A program made the translations under genes and the position numbers. Under the pieces are notes generated by a model that had not been told where the DNA came from, did no database searches, and worked only from the letters and a program-made list of their open reading frames with translations. A stretch of 34,840 bases of DNA from an uncultured delta proteobacterium (GTDB lineage: Bacteria; Desulfobacterota; Desulfobulbia; Desulfobulbales; Desulfocapsaceae), in assembly GCA_903901335.1 (NCBI GenBank), contig CAIUQR010000151.1:1-34840 (forward strand), written 5' to 3'. Positions within the stretch are counted from its first letter, which is position 1. Every line of letters starts with the position of its first letter. Shown one piece after another: positions 15,118-22,894 of the stretch.

Positions 15118-16055
15118 GTCAGTTTTACGATGTCCTTGTCATTGTCCTGCCGGTTTTTCTGGTCATTGCTACCGGTTCGGTCCTCAAATGGACCCGCTTG
15201 GCCGACGCCGGTTTTCTGTTTCAGCTGAACCGGATAGTCTATTATCTTGCCTTGCCGTCACTGCTCTTCTATAAGATCTCGACGGCGGATTTTTCGGCCA
15301 GTTTTAACGGGGCTCTGATGATCGGCCTGCTGGTCAGTATTATCGCCGGTTTTGCCTCTTCTTATGCCTATGGTGCGCTGCGGTATCCTCCGGCCGTTCG
15401 CGGCGCCTTCTCTCAGGGGGCATTCCGGGGCAACCTGGCCTACATCGGCCTTCCCGTTGTCTACAATGCCTACGGGGAAAAAGGATTGGCCAGCGCCGGC
15501 ATCCTGCTTGGTGTTCTAATCCCGGCGATGAATTTCTTCGCGATCGTGGCCTTGTTGATGCCCCATCGGAATGGAGATCGGAAAATGAGTGCGGGTTTCT
15601 GGGTCAGGCAGATTGGCGGTAATCCGTTGATCATCGCCTCCCTGATCGGCATTGCCTGGAGTTTTTTCCGCCTGCCGATGCCCAAGGTGATTGATTCGGC
15701 GCTCAATATCATTACCGGGATGGCCCTGCCTCTGGCCCTTATCTCCATAGGCGCCTCCTTTTCCTGGGAGAAATTACGCGGTGATCTGAAGATAACCGTG
15801 CCGGCAACAGTTTTTAAACTGGTTTTTCTGCCATTGCTGACCGCGCTGGTCTTGCTTTTGCTAGGTGTGCGGGGACAGGAGTTGGCCATTGGCGTGTTGT
15901 TTGCCGGTACACCGACGGCGACTGTCGCCTATATCATGGCCCAGCAGATGCAGGGGGACGCGGAGTTGTCCGGCTCGATCATCATGCTTTCAACCATCCT
16001 CTCAGTGCTGACTTACACAATTGCTCTATATTGTCTGAAGATCATGGGACTCTGA
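15114..16055 (+). CDS. AEC-family (auxin efflux carrier-like) transporter
   Basis: The 313-residue protein is almost wholly hydrophobic, with about 10 transmembrane helices in two five-helix halves, the usual AEC/BART layout. Recognisable are the N-terminal V-L-P-V-F-L-V-I-A-T-G segment, the G-A-F-R-G-N-L-A-Y-I-G-L-P motif near 103-115 and a C-terminal F-A-G-T-P-T-A-T-V-A-Y (262-272). Bacterial members export or import organic acids such as malate or malonate; the substrate is unknown. It begins with GTG inside the last codons of mutY (overlap of 4 bases). The malate-producing shunt lies nearby, but on the other strand, so a metabolic link is speculation. Confidence 0.9.
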   Translation: MSQFYDVLVIVLPVFLVIATGSVLKWTRLADAGFLFQLNRIVYYLALPSLLFYKISTADFSASFNGALMIGLLVSIIAGFASSYAYGALRYPPAVRGAFSQGAFRGNLAYIGLPVVYNAYGEKGLASAGILLGVLIPAMNFFAIVALLMPHRNGDRKMSAGFWVRQIGGNPLIIASLIGIAWSFFRLPMPKVIDSALNIITGMALPLALISIGASFSWEKLRGDLKITVPATVFKLVFLPLLTALVLLLLGVRGQELAIGVLFAGTPTATVAYIMAQQMQGDAELSGSIIMLSTILSVLTYTIALYCLKIMGL

Positions 16056-16100
16056 TCCAACGATGATTATGTTGAACATCAGAAGTTGAGGAGGCTTGCA

Positions 16101-16640
16101 ATGAAACACATTTCCTATTTTCTTTTTGAAACATCGCTGGGTATCTGCGGGATTGCGTGGCAGGGTCCCGAAACGAAAAATAGCAGCCCTGCCGTGCTCT
16201 TTCTGCAGCTGCCGGATACGACCGAGAAATTGACTGAGGAGAAAATAGCCGAAAGTACCGGCGGTCAGAAAGCGGATCCGCCTCCATCCATTAATGGGAT
16301 AGCAGAGAGGATTCGCACCCACCTGAATGGCAAGGTGCAAGATTTGAGTGACATCCCCGTCGATCTTGAGGGTGTGGGCAGCTTCACCCGGCAGGTCCTG
16401 ACGGCCTGCCGGAATATCCCGGCAGGCAGGACCATGTCCTACAGCGAACTTGCCCAGGTGATCCATCGTCCAAAGGCAGCCCGGGCGGTAGGGCAGGCCC
16501 TGGCAAGAAACCCGATCCCGCTTATTATTCCCTGTCATCGGGTCCTGACCCAGGCCGGACGGGCTGGCGGCTTTTCCGCTCCGGGAGGAGTGGAGACGAA
16601 GAAACGGATTCTTGCAAAAGAAGGCGTGACCATAAAATGA
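16101..16640 (+). CDS. ogt: Methylated-DNA--protein-cysteine S-methyltransferase
   Basis: Repairs O6-alkylguanine by irreversible transfer of the alkyl group to its own Cys. The active-site motif I-I-P-C-H-R-V is at 142-148 (Cys145), preceded by the DNA-binding helix-turn-helix region (Y-S-E-L-A-Q-V-I-H-R-P-K-A-A-R-A-V-G-Q-A, 114-133) with its Arg finger, and followed by G-G-F-S-A-P-G-G. Length (179) is normal. I take ATG 16101, which has GAGGAGG 6 bases upstream; a TTG at 16086 would swallow that ribosome binding site. It is 45 bases after the transporter and, with mutY, makes this a base-repair neighbourhood. Confidence 0.93.
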   Translation: MKHISYFLFETSLGICGIAWQGPETKNSSPAVLFLQLPDTTEKLTEEKIAESTGGQKADPPPSINGIAERIRTHLNGKVQDLSDIPVDLEGVGSFTRQVLTACRNIPAGRTMSYSELAQVIHRPKAARAVGQALARNPIPLIIPCHRVLTQAGRAGGFSAPGGVETKKRILAKEGVTIK

Positions 16641-16672
16641 ATAAAAAATATTTCTTATATAGATAGAGTAAT

Positions 16673-17767
16673 ATGCCGAACTTACGTATCGAAATTCTCA
16701 ATGTTGCCGTTTCACTCGTCTGCATGGCCATCATCCATCGGCAGACCAGAAGATACGGCTACAGATCGGAGAGTATCCAGGAGAGAATCGGGCTGTTTGA
16801 TGTCCTCAAAGGGGTATGCATCATCGGGGTTGTTTTTATTCATGCAGCTTTCCTGACCCCGGTCAGCAGGGATATCTGCAGGACCCTTGATTTTGCCGTA
16901 CCCTTCTTCTTCATCTCCTCCGGGTTTCTGCTGTCAGTGAGAAGCAATGGTGTAATTAATCTCAGTGAGTATTATCGCAAACTTTTTTTCAGGGTGGTGC
17001 TTGTCTATCTAATATTTGTGGTCGGCACGCGATTTTTTTACGGGACTGAACTTACCTTTAAGGATATTTTCCTCGATGCCCTCCTTGGCCGGACAAACTA
17101 CAATTATTATTTTATTCCTCTCATCCTCCAATTCTACATTCTCTTTCCCTGTCTGGTTAAATTCAGGGAAAAACTTGACAGTCCTCTGATCTTCTGTCTG
17201 GTTGCCTTTTTTTCCTTCTTCTTTTATGTGTGCAGCCATTATATTCAGCAGCCCGCCTGGAACAATAATCCCTATTACCTGGTCTTCATCGGCAGGGATT
17301 TTATCTACTTCTGCTTTGGTATTTTCATCTCCCGCTATAATATCAGGCAGGTACGGTTTAAAGATTATCTACTGTCATACATGGTCTTTCTCGCTGGGGT
17401 GGTCGTCCTTGTGCTGTCCAAAGACGAGTACATATTGACCTATGCCTATCCTTTTGTAGCCTTTATCCTGGCCCTGATAGTCTATAACAGGATCGGGGAA
17501 CATTCCTGGTTACGGGTTTTTGAAGTCCTTGGCCGGTACTCCCTGGTAATCTACCTGGTTCACAGCACGATACAGAACACTGTGGTTACGAAATATATTT
17601 ATGACCCGAAGTTGCCATGGGGGGTTGGGCTTTTGGTCGTTGTTGGTTGCACGGTCGTAATGAGCTACGCATTTGCCAGGATTTTCATGGCTGTTTATCA
17701 ACCGGTAATAGCGTTTTTGTTGCCGGTAAGGCAGCCGCTTAGAGCTAAGGAGAACTCAGGCGAGTAA
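16673..17767 (+). CDS. Membrane acyltransferase, acyltransferase-3 family
   Basis: The 364-residue integral membrane protein has about 10 hydrophobic helices and the acyltransferase-3 start motif L-F-D-V-L-K-G-V-C-I-I-G-V-V-F-I-H (41-57), with the conserved His near 57-58, followed by F-A-V-P-F-F-F-I-S-S-G-F (75-86). Relatives such as OafA and WecH O-acetylate surface polysaccharides. Aromatic residues are frequent throughout, as usual for the family. An N-terminal helix precedes the core domain. No glycan cluster is adjacent, so the acceptor is unknown. It lies 32 bases after the methyltransferase gene in AT-rich DNA with only a weak ribosome binding site. Confidence 0.85.
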   Translation: MPNLRIEILNVAVSLVCMAIIHRQTRRYGYRSESIQERIGLFDVLKGVCIIGVVFIHAAFLTPVSRDICRTLDFAVPFFFISSGFLLSVRSNGVINLSEYYRKLFFRVVLVYLIFVVGTRFFYGTELTFKDIFLDALLGRTNYNYYFIPLILQFYILFPCLVKFREKLDSPLIFCLVAFFSFFFYVCSHYIQQPAWNNNPYYLVFIGRDFIYFCFGIFISRYNIRQVRFKDYLLSYMVFLAGVVVLVLSKDEYILTYAYPFVAFILALIVYNRIGEHSWLRVFEVLGRYSLVIYLVHSTIQNTVVTKYIYDPKLPWGVGLLVVVGCTVVMSYAFARIFMAVYQPVIAFLLPVRQPLRAKENSGE

Positions 17768-17840
17768 CCCTTCCAGGGTATCTGACCGCTGCCTTATGTG
17801 TGACAGGTACCATTTCCCCTTTTATACAACAGGACACCAC

Positions 17841-18461
17841 ATGAAAGAAATAGACGAGCTGGAAATCTTTTCCGATTATATCTGACCCTGGTGTTATTTC
17901 ATTACCGGGCGTATTGAAAGATTGCGAAAAGAGTATGAAGTGAGTGTTCGGTGGCGGGCTTTTCCGCTGCATCCTGAAACCCCGGAGGAAGGACAGTTGC
18001 TTGAGAATCTGTTCAGGACAAGCCCGGAGAAGATTGCCGGAATGATTGAGCACCTGCGCAGGACAGCCGAGGACCTCGGCCTGCCGTTTACTGCCCGGAC
18101 CAGGACGTATAACAGCAGGCTTGCACAGGAACTAGGGCTTTGGGCGTCAGACAAGGGCCGTGGTGATGCCTTCCATACGGCAGCCTTCAAGGCATATTTT
18201 GCCGGTGGCCTGAACCTGGCGAAACATCAGGTTCTGCTTGATCTGGTACGAGATACCGGGCTGCCGGTAGATGAGGCAGAGGAGATTCTTTCCGGCCGCA
18301 CATATGCGGAAACGGTGGATAAGGACTGGGCGGAGTCACGGGTTAGAGGCATTACCGCAGTCCCCACTTTCATCATGGGGCAACATAAGCTGGTCGGTGC
18401 CCAGAACTATGAAAGTCTGGCCGAACTGGTAAGCCTGAACGGCGTTGCACGGAGAAAATAA
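17841..18461 (+). CDS. DsbA/FrnE-like thiol oxidoreductase, predicted selenoprotein (in-frame TGA = Sec)
   Basis: From ATG 17841 (AGGA 7 bases upstream) the frame reads L-E-I-F-S-D-Y-I, then TGA (17883-17885), then P-W-C-Y-F, and continues open to 18461. FrnE/DsbA-like proteins have D-Y-V-C-P-W-C here, so TGA sits exactly on the first active-site Cys, giving U15-P-W-C18. A hairpin with the properties of a bacterial SECIS follows (listed separately). The remaining 206-residue product has the helical insert of the family and the cis-Pro loop T-A-V-P-T-F near 171-176. A standard caller would start at TTG 17922 and lose the active site. The likely role is thiol-disulfide exchange in the cytosol, as no signal peptide is seen; partner unknown. 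A pseudogene with a nonsense mutation is the less likely alternative. Confidence 0.85.
17897..17919 (+). promoter_or_regulatory. Bacterial SECIS-like hairpin after the Sec codon
   Basis: TTTCA (17897-17901) pairs with TGAAA (17915-17919), a T-T mismatch follows, then TAC/GTA, closing a 5-base loop CGGGC (17906-17910). The loop begins 20 bases after the TGA and has G as its second base. Known bacterial SECIS rules ask for a 16-37 base distance, a small loop and a G in its first two positions, all met. It would recruit SelB with Sec-tRNA. Confidence 0.75.
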
Positions 18462-18618
18462 CCGTTTAGAATGAACGCGAGGGATGGAGAAAATGTTTTC
18501 TTCCTTTCTTCTGGATTCTAAGCAGACTCATCTCGTCAAACATCCAGAGGAGGAGCATGGCAGCCTGTTCCGGGCGTACTTTCCGCTTTCCTCCTCAGGA
18601 AATGCATCGCATTGGATA

Positions 18619-19956
18619 TCACTTCGACCTTATTTTTTTGTCTTTGCTCTGCTGCCGTTTTTTGAGTCCCTCCCACCAATCCAGCCGTTTTTTGATCTCT
18701 TTTTCAAAACCGAAGGGGGAGGGGGTGTAATAGGTCCTCTCTTCCAGCCTGTCCGGGAAGTACTTCTGGTAGCTGTAGCTGTCCTCGAAGTCGTGGGAAT
18801 AGTGGTAGTCTTTGCCGTATCCCAGGTCTTTCATCAGTTTCGTCGGGGCGTTGCGGATATGGAGCGGCGCTTTGTGATGGCTGGTTTCCAGGGCATCCTT
18901 CTTGGCCGCGTTATAGGCCACGTAGAGGGCATTGCTCTTCGGCGCGGTGGCCAGATAGATGGTGAGCTGGGCCAGGGCATTGTTCGCCTCCGGCATTCCC
19001 AGAAAATGCACGGCCTCCTTGGCGGCCATGGCCTGGACAAGGGCGTTCGGGTCGGCCAGACCCACGTCTTCGCTCGCGAACCGTGCCAGCCGCCGGACCA
19101 GATACATCGGATCCTCTCCCGCCTCGAGCATCCGGGCCAGCCAGTAGAGGGCCGCCTGCGGGTCACTGCCGCGCAGGGATTTATGCAGGGCCGAGATCAG
19201 GTTGTAGTGCTCCTCGCCGTTTTTATCATAAAAGAGCGCGCGCTGAGAAATCGCCTGGAGGACGAATTCGACGTCGACTTTCTCGCCCGGACCGGCTGAC
19301 CGGCAGACCATCTCCAGATGATTGAGTCCCTTTCTGGCGTCTCCGCCGCTCCGTGCGGCCAGTGCCTTCAGAGCCTCATTGTCGAATATGATTTCTCCCG
19401 GCAGTGTCGCCAGGGCCCGGCGCAGGATTTCAATGATCTCCTCATCCTGCAGGGATTCCAGCACAAAGACATGGCAGCGGGAGAGCAGAGCCGGGATGAT
19501 CTCGAAGGACGGGTTTTCCGTGGTCGCTCCGAACAGGATGATCGCTCCCGATTCGACATAGGGCAGGAAGGCATCCTGCTGCGCCTTGTTGAAACGATGG
19601 ATCTCGTCGACGAAGACGATGGTTTTCCGGCCTTCGGCCCGAAGCAGGTAGCTGGCCCGTTCCATCAGTTCCTTCACCTCCTGGATTTTCGAGAGCACAG
19701 CGCTGAAGGAGCAGAAACCATGGCGGGTATTTTTTTCGATAAGTCGGGCGATGGTGGTTTTTCCGGTCCCCGGAGGTCCCCACAATACGAAGGAACTGTA
19801 GTCATCCCGTTCAATCATATTGCGGAGAAGGGCGCCTTCCTTGAGAAGCGAGCCCTGTCCGAGGATATCACCGATGGTCTGCGGTCTGACCTTTTCAGCC
19901 AGGGGAATATTGGCCGGCATCTGCATGGCATCGACTATGGTACGTTGCTTCGGCAT
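18619..19956 (-). CDS. rarA: Replication-associated recombination protein A (AAA+ ATPase)
   Basis: RarA (MgsA) acts at stalled replication forks and is related to clamp-loader ATPases and eukaryotic WRNIP1. The 445-residue product has the N-terminal L-A-E-K-V-R-P segment, Walker A G-P-P-G-T-G-K-T-T (60-68), Walker B V-F-V-D-E-I-H-R-F (115-123), sensor 1 G-A-T-T-E-N-P-S (143-150) and the C-terminal tetramerisation domain with L-I-S-A-L-H-K-S-L-R-G-S-D and H-K-A-P-L-H-I-R-N-A-P-T. ATPase residues are intact and the length is normal. I keep the ATG at 19956, but an ATG ten codons later would also fit. The gene is divergent from the sensor kinase. Confidence 0.95.
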   Translation of the reverse strand: MPKQRTIVDAMQMPANIPLAEKVRPQTIGDILGQGSLLKEGALLRNMIERDDYSSFVLWGPPGTGKTTIARLIEKNTRHGFCSFSAVLSKIQEVKELMERASYLLRAEGRKTIVFVDEIHRFNKAQQDAFLPYVESGAIILFGATTENPSFEIIPALLSRCHVFVLESLQDEEIIEILRRALATLPGEIIFDNEALKALAARSGGDARKGLNHLEMVCRSAGPGEKVDVEFVLQAISQRALFYDKNGEEHYNLISALHKSLRGSDPQAALYWLARMLEAGEDPMYLVRRLARFASEDVGLADPNALVQAMAAKEAVHFLGMPEANNALAQLTIYLATAPKSNALYVAYNAAKKDALETSHHKAPLHIRNAPTKLMKDLGYGKDYHYSHDFEDSYSYQKYFPDRLEERTYYTPSPFGFEKEIKKRLDWWEGLKKRQQSKDKKIRSK

Positions 19957-19999
19957 CTTTTTACCAATTTTATGAACAAGTTCTCAGAGTAGCGACAAA

Positions 20000-20020
20000 A
20001 TATCATTTTTGGAATGATAT
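20000..20020. promoter_or_regulatory. Perfect AT-rich dyad between rarA and the sensor kinase
   Basis: ATATCATT (20000-20007) and AATGATAT (20013-20020) are exact inverse copies around TTTGG. The position in the divergent intergenic region, 44 bases from the rarA start, suits an operator. No regulator can be assigned. Confidence 0.35.
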
Positions 20021-20153
20021 AACAGAAATCTTCTCACTTGTCATTTTTGTCGATGAAAAGATTGAACTTGTGAGGCAAACGATGATAGAGTTCGATGAAC
20101 GTCCTTTTTTTATTTCCGCATATATTGGGCAGTAAACCTGGAGCCGATGGATT

Positions 20154-22280
20154 GTGAAGATCAAGAGCAGTCTTTACCAGACCTTCCTTGTGAGCGTGAT
20201 CGGAACATCGCTTCTGATGGCTGTCGGCATTGGATGTTTCTGGATTAAAGGAGAGTACAGGGAATTTAACGAAGATGCCCTGATGTTGCGGGATTTATAT
20301 ATTTCGGACCAGAAGAACAAGATCAAAAACGTTGTCGACCAGGTGATTCAGTATGTGAAATTCAGACGGGCTATTACCGAAGAGGATTGGCGGGATAATG
20401 TCAAAGGACGGGTGGATGCGGAGAAAGACCTGCAGAAAGAGGTGCTTGACTTTATCAATACCATCCGATTTGACGGTGATAATTATGTTTATGTCTATGA
20501 TTTCAAAGGGACGGCACTTGCCCATTATAAACCGGAGACCATCGGCAAGAGCCTGTGGGATTATATCGATCCGAACGGAGTTCCGGTAGCGCAGGAGTTG
20601 ATCCGGATTTCGCAGCAGCCGGAGGGTGGCTTTTTGCAATATGTCGGCACCGTTAAACCGGAAACGGGTAAGCCGAGTGCCAAGATCGGCTATGCCAGGA
20701 GTATTCCGGAATGGCGCTGGATGATCGGTGCCGGTGTTTATGTGGATGACGTCGAGCGGGTTCTCGAGAAGAAGCACGACGACCTGCAGCGGAAGATCAA
20801 AAACCATATATTGAGGGGTGCGGTCGGTCTGCTGTTGGCCTTTATTGCTATTATCTGTTTTACCCGTAAGGTTTCATCCAGGCTGAGACGCAGTGTCGGG
20901 GCCTTCACCTTGTTCTTCGAGAAAGCGGCGATAGAGGCCGTCCCGATGGATGAGGAGAGTGTCCACTACACCGAGTTCAAACACCTGGTGGCCCCGGCCA
21001 ACAGGATGCTGCAGGAGAGAAACAAGGCTCAGCAAGCGTTAAAAGAGAGCGAAGAGCGGCTGAACCGTGCAAAAAAGATGGAAGCACTGGGTCTGCTGGC
21101 AGGTGGTGTCGCCCATGATCTGAACAATGTTCTCTCCGGAATCGTCAGTTATCCGGATCTGCTTCTCGAAACTCTGCCCCCCGAAAGTCCTCTCCGACGT
21201 CCTTTGTCGACGATCCGGGATTCCGGCAACAAGGCGGCCGCCATCGTGCAGGATCTTCTTACCCTGGCCCGCCGGGGGGTGGTCTCCTGCGAGGTGATCA
21301 ACCTGAACCGGATCATAACGGAATATCTATCCTCCCCCGAGCATAAAAATCTTCTGGCCCAGTTTCCGCTGACCATGGTGGAAACCCGCCTTGATCCTGA
21401 CCTGTTGAAAATTAAAGGCTCGGATGTTCATCTGCGTAAATCGCTTATGAATCTCGTCTCCAACGCCTTTGAGTCCCAGCCTGACGGAGGACGTGTCCTC
21501 ATCAGCACATCCAATCGGCACCTTGATGAAGCGGTTAAAGGATATGAAACCATTGGGCCGGGTGACTATGTTCTTATGTGTGTGGAAGATTCCGGAACGG
21601 GTATTCCCGCCGATGATATCAAACGGATCTTCGAGCCCTTTTATACGAAAAAGGTCATGGGTCGTCATAGTGGAACCGGCCTGGGGATGGCCATTGTCTG
21701 GGGTACCCTGCGGGATCATCAGGGGTATATCGATGTAAAGAGCAATGATGGAAAGGGGACGCTCTTCGAACTGTATTTTCCGGTCACCCGCGAGGACCCT
21801 GTTCCGATCGAAACTGATGTCTCTGTTGATGACCTGATGGGAGCAGGGGAGCATATTCTGGTGGTAGACGATATACTTGAGCAGCGTCTGATTGCAGAGA
21901 GCCTCTTGACCAGACTCGGCTATCAGGTAACCACTGTCGAAAGCGGTGAGATGGCGGTCGAATATCTGCGGAGCAACCGTGTCGACCTGTTGCTTCTGGA
22001 CATGATCATGGAACCGGGAATGGATGGCCTGGATACCTATCGGCGCATTATCGAAATGTATCCGGGACAGAAAGCGCTGATTGCCAGTGGTTACACTGAA
22101 ACGGACCAGGTCAGAGAAGCCCAGCAGCTCGGCGCCGGACGATATCTGAAAAAGCCGTACACCCTCAAGGGTCTTGGTCTGGCCGTATATCTGGAACTGG
22201 GAGGGGGACAAGCTCAGCTCAATAAAAATTACATATCCTCATCCTCGTTTCCAAACGAAAAAATAGCGGATGAAAAATGA
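20154..22280 (+). CDS. Hybrid sensor histidine kinase, single-cache type, with receiver domain
   Basis: The 708-residue protein has a transmembrane helix at about 9-30, an extracytoplasmic single-Cache domain (about 36-205, with D-G-D-N-Y-V-Y-V-Y-D-F-K-G-T and A-R-S-I-P-E-W-R-W-M-I-G-A-G-V-Y), a second helix (about 220-237), a short linker with coiled-coil character (to about 305), a HisKA segment with phospho-acceptor His321 in G-G-V-A-H-D-L-N-N, an HATPase domain with the N-box N-A-F-E, E-D-S-G-T-G-I-P and G-T-G-L-G-M-A, and a C-terminal receiver with Asp616 and Lys667. sCache domains often sense small carboxylates, so an organic-acid signal is plausible. No separate response regulator or output domain is adjacent, so the phosphate acceptor is unknown. 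Start is GTG with GGAG about 9 bases upstream. Confidence 0.92.
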   Translation: MKIKSSLYQTFLVSVIGTSLLMAVGIGCFWIKGEYREFNEDALMLRDLYISDQKNKIKNVVDQVIQYVKFRRAITEEDWRDNVKGRVDAEKDLQKEVLDFINTIRFDGDNYVYVYDFKGTALAHYKPETIGKSLWDYIDPNGVPVAQELIRISQQPEGGFLQYVGTVKPETGKPSAKIGYARSIPEWRWMIGAGVYVDDVERVLEKKHDDLQRKIKNHILRGAVGLLLAFIAIICFTRKVSSRLRRSVGAFTLFFEKAAIEAVPMDEESVHYTEFKHLVAPANRMLQERNKAQQALKESEERLNRAKKMEALGLLAGGVAHDLNNVLSGIVSYPDLLLETLPPESPLRRPLSTIRDSGNKAAAIVQDLLTLARRGVVSCEVINLNRIITEYLSSPEHKNLLAQFPLTMVETRLDPDLLKIKGSDVHLRKSLMNLVSNAFESQPDGGRVLISTSNRHLDEAVKGYETIGPGDYVLMCVEDSGTGIPADDIKRIFEPFYTKKVMGRHSGTGLGMAIVWGTLRDHQGYIDVKSNDGKGTLFELYFPVTREDPVPIETDVSVDDLMGAGEHILVVDDILEQRLIAESLLTRLGYQVTTVESGEMAVEYLRSNRVDLLLLDMIMEPGMDGLDTYRRIIEMYPGQKALIASGYTETDQVREAQQLGAGRYLKKPYTLKGLGLAVYLELGGGQAQLNKNYISSSSFPNEKIADEK

Positions 22281-22328
22281 GGATTTTGACTGTTTCAAGG
22301 GTCTATTTATAAGAGGAGAAAAGTTTAT

Positions 22329-22682
22329 ATGGTTAAAATAATTGCCTATTGTGGACTTGTCTGTTCCAATTGTCCGACGTATCTGGCTACTCAAAACGAT
22401 GATGATGATGCCAGGGCAAAGACAGCGGCTTTATATTCGGAAAAATTCGGTTTCAGTCTCGAACCAAAGGATATCAATTGTGATGGATGCCTTTCCAGCG
22501 GCGGAAGGCTGATCGGGTACTGCTCCGCCTGCAATATCAGGAAATGCTGTAGTGCGAAAGGACTGGCAAATTGTTCGGTCTGTAACGAGCAGCCGTGTGA
22601 AAATCTGGAAAAATTTCATGCCTTTTCTCCGGATGCCAAAGACAGTTTTAAAAAACTTTTGCGGCAGCAGCGCGAGGAATAA
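22329..22682 (+). CDS. DUF3795 domain-containing cysteine-rich protein
   Basis: The 117-residue protein matches the DUF3795 pattern: an N-terminal A-Y-C-G-L-V-C-S-N-C-P-T-Y (6-18), then C-D-G-C-L, Y-C-x2-C-x3-K-C-C and C-S-V-C-N-E-Q-P-C, finishing with a helical tail E-K-F-H-A-F. Eleven or more Cys in pairs imply zinc or iron-sulfur binding. The family is frequent in anaerobes and has no known function. AGAGGAGAA lies upstream of ATG. It follows the sensor kinase by 48 bases on the same strand and may be co-transcribed. Cytosolic; no membrane segment. Confidence 0.88.
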   Translation: MVKIIAYCGLVCSNCPTYLATQNDDDDARAKTAALYSEKFGFSLEPKDINCDGCLSSGGRLIGYCSACNIRKCCSAKGLANCSVCNEQPCENLEKFHAFSPDAKDSFKKLLRQQREE

Positions 22683-22894
22683 TGAAACCTTGCGGGGATG
22701 TCAGGGAAGAAAAAATGAGTGGGAGTTCGAAATGATCACTTTTGCCGGAGGCTCTACCCAATAGATGATTTGCAAAAATCTTCATTATTGATGTTGATTG
22801 AATAATACAACCAGGTTAGGATGTCGCGGTGATCGATTCAGGCGGGGATTTTTTGAACCGGGGAAGTGCTTTTATCTGCAGTTAATGGAACTCT

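Noticed and set aside
17886..17909. A CCC-T-GGT / ACC-GGG stem directly after the Sec TGA as the SECIS
   Set aside because: The loop would begin only 7 bases after TGA, too close for a bacterial SECIS; the overlapping hairpin at 17897-17919 fits the distance and loop rules better.
18484..19299. A 271-codon plus-strand open frame opposite rarA
   Set aside because: Mostly antisense to the conserved RarA reading frame; no ribosome binding site or family pattern.
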